Of a stretch of DNA of 6,704 nt, positions 6,133 through 6,704 are shown piece after piece. Every line of letters starts with the position of its first letter. Within the stretch, counting starts at the first letter, position 1. A model generated the notes under the pieces. That model was given only the letters and a program-made list of their open reading frames with translations. It searched no databases and had not been told where the DNA came from. Position numbers and translations under genes: made by a program. Origin of the DNA: Candidatus Finniella inopinata. GTDB taxonomy: Bacteria > Pseudomonadota > Alphaproteobacteria > Paracaedibacterales > CAITNM01. The DNA lies in the NCBI GenBank assembly GCA_945903885.1, contig CAMDPB010000060.1, positions 1 through 6,704 of the forward strand. Direction: 5' to 3'.

Positions 6133-6704
6133 AAATAACATTTGCAGATAAAGCGCCTAAAAATAGTTTGTTCGTTGCTGGCGTTTATGAAGATGGAAAT
6201 TTTGGAAATGTTACTGAAGCACTTGATAAACTTACAAGTGGTTCAGTAAAAGCAGCCGTAGGCAATGCTGAATTTAAAGGAAAAACAGAAAAGCTTTTGT
6301 GCATTCCATCACTGAGTGGATGCGATGGACAAGTCGTTCTAGTGGGCCTTGGAGATGCTAAAAAGCACACTCCATTAACCTTAGAAAAAATTGGAGCAAG
6401 AATTTTTGCTTGCCTGAATGGTCTTCGTGAAAAAAAAGCAGTTATTGATTTATCTGATATACCAGGGGTAAAAGAGCACACAGCTGAAGAACTTGTTGCA
6501 TATGCAGCGTCGGGTGTGCTTATTCGTTCATGGACTTTTGATAAATATAAAACAAAACGTGAAAAAGACGAAATTCCCGTTCTTGATGAGCTTGTATTTA
6601 TAACCACTAGCGCTAAAAAATCCCAGGAAGCATTTGATAAGCTTTCAGCTATTGCAAAGGGCAACCACCTAACCAGGTTGGTTGTGTCTGAGCCACCAAA
6701 TGTT
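6129..6704 (+). CDS. pepA: Leucyl aminopeptidase, N-terminal part (cut by window end)
   Basis: The first 192 residues of a protein that family members complete at about 480-500. PepA is a cytoplasmic M17 metallopeptidase that removes N-terminal residues, with Leu preferred, in peptide turnover; in some bacteria it is also a DNA-binding protein. What is visible is the N-terminal macro-like domain: a VVLVGLGD strand-loop at about 70-77, the ASGVLIRSWTFDKYKTK helix at 126-142 that matches the family's '(Y/W).FD.Y' signature, and the interdomain SEPPNV at 187-192 that precedes the catalytic domain. The metal ligands and catalytic Lys and Arg lie beyond the window, so activity cannot be judged. 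The ATG overlaps the maeB stop by four bases (ATGA) and has an AAGGA upstream, so it is the third gene of the operon. Just before SEPPNV the sequence is TRLVV, where the family usually has RDLV. Confidence 0.9.
   Translation, partial: MKITFADKAPKNSLFVAGVYEDGNFGNVTEALDKLTSGSVKAAVGNAEFKGKTEKLLCIPSLSGCDGQVVLVGLGDAKKHTPLTLEKIGARIFACLNGLREKKAVIDLSDIPGVKEHTAEELVAYAASGVLIRSWTFDKYKTKREKDEIPVLDELVFITTSAKKSQEAFDKLSAIAKGNHLTRLVVSEPPNV

Noticed and set aside
6185..6664. 159-codon minus-strand ORF opposite pepA
   Set aside because: The plus strand carries clear PepA motifs (FDKYKTK, SEPPNV) with a Shine-Dalgarno. The antisense product is Ser-rich with no family resemblance, typical of a shadow frame.

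Overview
The window looks like chromosomal DNA of an AT-leaning alphaproteobacterium. The transketolase has an alphaproteobacterial flavour (a GGSADLTGSNNTKT stretch around residues 361-374), and the malic enzyme is the long form with a phosphotransacetylase-like tail. The moderate-to-low GC and the AdiC-like amino-acid transporter would suit a host-associated lineage such as Holosporales or a relative. That placement is an inference; no rRNA or other strong marker is present.

Layout, all on the + strand. (1) Positions 1-100 are the last 32 codons of an upstream gene, possibly a LysR-type regulator. (2) Positions 138-305 hold a 55-residue ORF with a strong Shine-Dalgarno, one predicted membrane helix and a very basic tail built partly from a tandem duplication. 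(3) Positions 306-441 are an AT-rich spacer with a weak candidate promoter. (4) Positions 442-1707 encode a 12-helix APC-superfamily amino-acid transporter. (5) Positions 1708-1869 are a spacer with a weak terminator-like hairpin and a plausible promoter, whose -10 box lies inside overlapping inverted repeats. (6) Positions 1870-6704 are a tight run of transketolase (tkt), malic enzyme with a PTA-like domain (maeB) and the first 192 residues of leucyl aminopeptidase (pepA). These three are separated by a 3-nt gap and then an ATGA overlap, so they are probably one operon.

Together the genes describe central carbon and amino-acid supply. The transporter brings in or exchanges amino acids. PepA releases amino acids from peptides. 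MaeB converts malate to pyruvate with production of reduced nicotinamide cofactor, probably restrained by acetyl-CoA through its tail. Transketolase interconverts sugar phosphates for ribose and erythrose supply. I found no rRNA, tRNA, CRISPR array, insertion sequence or phage gene. Most of the window is ordinary housekeeping sequence. The less ordinary items are the unannotatable small membrane ORF, the dyads over the tkt promoter, and the grouping of three genes that are not usually neighbours.
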